Source: an uncultured Ruminococcus sp.
GTDB taxonomy: Bacteria > Bacillota > Clostridia > Oscillospirales > Ruminococcaceae
Direction of reading: 5' to 3'
Assembly: GCA_947177375.1 (NCBI GenBank)
Contig: CAMWUF010000040.1
Span: 1 to 7,531 of the forward strand
Length of the DNA stretch: 7,531 nt
A program made the translations under genes and the position numbers. Below are positions 6,050 through 7,531 of the stretch, piece after piece (positions within the stretch are counted from its first letter, which is position 1; the number at the start of each line of letters is the position of its first letter). The notes under the pieces are model-generated. The model saw only the letters and a list, made by a program, of their open reading frames with translations, did not search any database and had not been told where the DNA came from.

Positions 6050-6997
6050 TTATAAAATTCCGAAATTTCTTCGGTTATGATTCAACATAGTTTGTAATGT
6101 CTCTCTTAATGAAAATTCTGGTTGCCAACCTGTATCTGATTTTAATTTACTAATATCTGCTTCTATCACAGCAATATCAGCAGGACGCATTCTGGCTGAA
6201 TTTTTTTCTATGATAATAGATTCCTGACTTAATTCTAATAAAATATCTAATAATTCCTGAATTGCAACTGCATGACCACTGCCGACGTTATAAATTTCAC
6301 CTGCACAGCCTTTTTGCATTAATAACCGATAAGCTTTTACAATATCACGCACATCAGAAAAATCTCTTTTGGCATTTAAATTCCCGACTTGCATGACAGG
6401 CGGTCTTAAACCTGCCTCAATTTCGGCAATTTGCAAAGCAAAATCAGATGCCACAAAAACGGGTGCTTGTCCCACGCCAATATGATTAAATGCCCGAACC
6501 ATGACAATTCCCATCCCATAAGTTTTGGCATAAATACTGCCAATCATAGTCTGACAAGCTTTAGTCACTGCATAAATATTTGCAGGATTTAAATTTTCCT
6601 GTTCGTTCACAGGGCAGGCATTTTCACGTAAATAACCATATTCTTCACCTGAACCAACTAATAAAATTCTTGGATAATAATCTTCAATACTTCTGATTGC
6701 CTCAAGCAAATGCAAAACGCCTTTAATATTCACATCAATTGTCAATTCAGGATTTTTCCATGAAACGGCAACAGAACTTTGTCCCGCAAGATGATAAATT
6801 TGTTCTGGTCTATAAATTTCTAATAATTTTTTAATTTCATGTTGATAATTGATATCTAAATCTAATATTTCACAGCCTTTTATACTAATATTTTCCTTTG
6901 GCAATTTACATGCAATCACATGAAACCCATTTTTTAATAATTCCTGCACTAAATATTTTCCTACAAATCCACCTGCACCAGTTACCAATGCTTCCAA
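6050..6997 (-). CDS. GDP-4-keto-6-deoxy-D-mannose reductase-like epimerase/dehydratase
   Basis: Extended short-chain dehydrogenase/reductase that most resembles Rmd, which reduces GDP-4-keto-6-deoxy-D-mannose (made by Gmd from GDP-mannose) to GDP-D-rhamnose for surface polysaccharides. From TTG 6997 there are 315 residues, the usual size. The Rossmann motif is TGAGGFVG at 6-13. YHLAGQSSV is at 68-76, VGSGEEYG at 114-121 carries the active-site Ser116, and YAVTK at 142-146 carries the catalytic Tyr/Lys pair. RAFNHIGVGQ at 168-177 followed by FVASDFALQIA (181-191), RDFSDVRD at 211-218 and RPAD at 271-274 are characteristic of the Rmd group. The longer frame from GTG 7006 is rejected, because that GTG is part of the ribosome binding site (GAGGTG, 6 nt before TTG) and MEALVTGAGGFVG is the expected N-terminus. 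It follows the glycosyltransferase by 22 nt. Another NDP-sugar substrate is possible, since no gmd is in view. Confidence 0.85.
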   Translation of the reverse strand: MEALVTGAGGFVGKYLVQELLKNGFHVIACKLPKENISIKGCEILDLDINYQHEIKKLLEIYRPEQIYHLAGQSSVAVSWKNPELTIDVNIKGVLHLLEAIRSIEDYYPRILLVGSGEEYGYLRENACPVNEQENLNPANIYAVTKACQTMIGSIYAKTYGMGIVMVRAFNHIGVGQAPVFVASDFALQIAEIEAGLRPPVMQVGNLNAKRDFSDVRDIVKAYRLLMQKGCAGEIYNVGSGHAVAIQELLDILLELSQESIIIEKNSARMRPADIAVIEADISKLKSDTGWQPEFSLRETLQTMLNHNRRNFGIL

Positions 6998-7003
6998 ATA
7001 AAA

Positions 7004-7009
7004 CACCTC
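7004..7009 (-). promoter_or_regulatory. Ribosome binding site deciding the reductase start
   Basis: GAGGTG on the minus strand lies 6 nt before TTG 6997-6995. The in-frame GTG at 7006 overlaps this signal and would add three residues (MFY) before the conserved SDR N-terminus. Confidence 0.75.
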
Positions 7010-7019
7010 ACTTTTATAT

Positions 7020-7531
7020 TTAATTATTTTTTAAAATTTTATAAATTTCATGCATTATTTTTTTACTGTCATAAAATTCATAAACACGTTTTTTCGCATT
7101 TTCGCCATATAATTTTCTTAATTCTGGAGAATCGGCTAATTTCTGAATTGCCTTTGCAAGTGCCTGAACATTTTTAGGCACAACTGTCAAACCAGTTTGT
7201 TCATGAATACTTACAAACGGCACACCTGTTGGCAAACTTGTATTAATCACAGGTTTTCCGTAAATCATAGCTTCTTGTTGCACAATGCCAAATGCTTCTG
7301 AATTTTCCACAGACGGCAAAATAAAAATATCACAATCTGCAAAAGCAGATTTTAAATCATAATCCGACAAATTTCCCAAAAAATGCACTGCTAAATTTTT
7401 CGATAAATTTTTTAATTCTGGCTCTAACACACCAGTTCCGCATAAAAATAATTCGCAATTCTTCACAGATGCAAATGCTTTGATTAAAACATCTACACCT
7501 TTATAATAGACTAATCTGCCAACAAATAATA
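7020..7531 (-). CDS. Glycosyltransferase, GT4/GT-B type, C-terminal part (cut by window edge)
   Basis: Only the last 169 residues are visible, and the frame stays open through base 7531. The visible part is the nucleotide-sugar-binding Rossmann half of a GT-B fold. It begins with LFVGRLVYYKGVDVLIKAF, the classic GT4 loop with Arg and Lys contacting the donor phosphates. It then shows LFLCGTG, VHFLGNLSD, DIFILPS and the E-x7-E motif in EAFGIVQQEAMIYGKPVI, followed by a C-terminal helix crossing back. Such enzymes are retaining glycosyltransferases that build cell-surface polysaccharide or glycolipid from an NDP-sugar. The internal GTG at 7466 is not a start, since conserved sequence continues upstream of it. 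A reductase gene for deoxyhexose synthesis follows 22 nt downstream. The donor may therefore be the sugar made there, but specificity cannot be read from this half. Confidence 0.93.
   Translation of the reverse strand, partial: LFVGRLVYYKGVDVLIKAFASVKNCELFLCGTGVLEPELKNLSKNLAVHFLGNLSDYDLKSAFADCDIFILPSVENSEAFGIVQQEAMIYGKPVINTSLPTGVPFVSIHEQTGLTVVPKNVQALAKAIQKLADSPELRKLYGENAKKRVYEFYDSKKIMHEIYKILKNN

Noticed and set aside
7020..7466. Glycosyltransferase as a complete small 148-residue protein starting at 7466
   Set aside because: The frame continues to the window edge and encodes the conserved GT4 segment LFVGRLVYYKGVDVLIKAF upstream of that GTG, so the gene is cut by the window, not short.

Overview
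The window looks like chromosomal DNA of a low-GC, endospore-forming member of the Clostridia, possibly Ruminococcaceae-like. The reasons are strong A+T richness, AGGAGG-type ribosome binding sites, several UUG start codons, and a spoIVA gene beside a SipL-type (SPOCS/DUF3794 plus LysM) gene. Genus and species cannot be fixed from the sequence alone. All seven genes lie on the minus strand, so transcription runs from high to low coordinates.

Block 1 (7531 to about 5646) is the tail of a surface-glycan operon. It holds the C-terminal part of a GT4-type glycosyltransferase cut by the window edge, a GDP-4-keto-6-deoxy-mannose reductase-like SDR enzyme, and a small coiled-coil protein of unknown function. 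It ends at a strong intrinsic terminator with a GAAA tetraloop. Block 2 (about 5647 to 2508) is a sporulation operon, sipL then spoIVA. It starts from a sequence that closely fits a mother-cell sigma-E promoter and ends at a second clear intrinsic terminator. SpoIVA is the ATPase that polymerises into the coat basement layer on the forespore, and SipL is its known partner in Clostridioides difficile. Here the two are adjacent and apparently co-transcribed. Block 3 (about 2426 to 185) is a polysaccharide flippase gene followed 33 nt later by deoD (purine nucleoside phosphorylase). A near-consensus sigma-A promoter with an extended -10 precedes it. The last 184 nt hold no gene, only very A/T-rich sequence with one perfect AT palindrome.

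Several starts were moved from the longest open frame. SpoIVA, SipL and the reductase each have a Shine-Dalgarno sequence inside the longer frame, which places the real starts at 4031, 5581 and 6997. Three glycan-related genes (flippase, reductase, coiled-coil protein) appear to use UUG starts. I see no mobile element, CRISPR array, tRNA or rRNA. Nothing here amounts to a clearly new system. The points most worth following are the sipL-spoIVA operon with its sigma-E promoter packed against the upstream terminator, and the unassigned coiled-coil protein closing the deoxyhexose operon.
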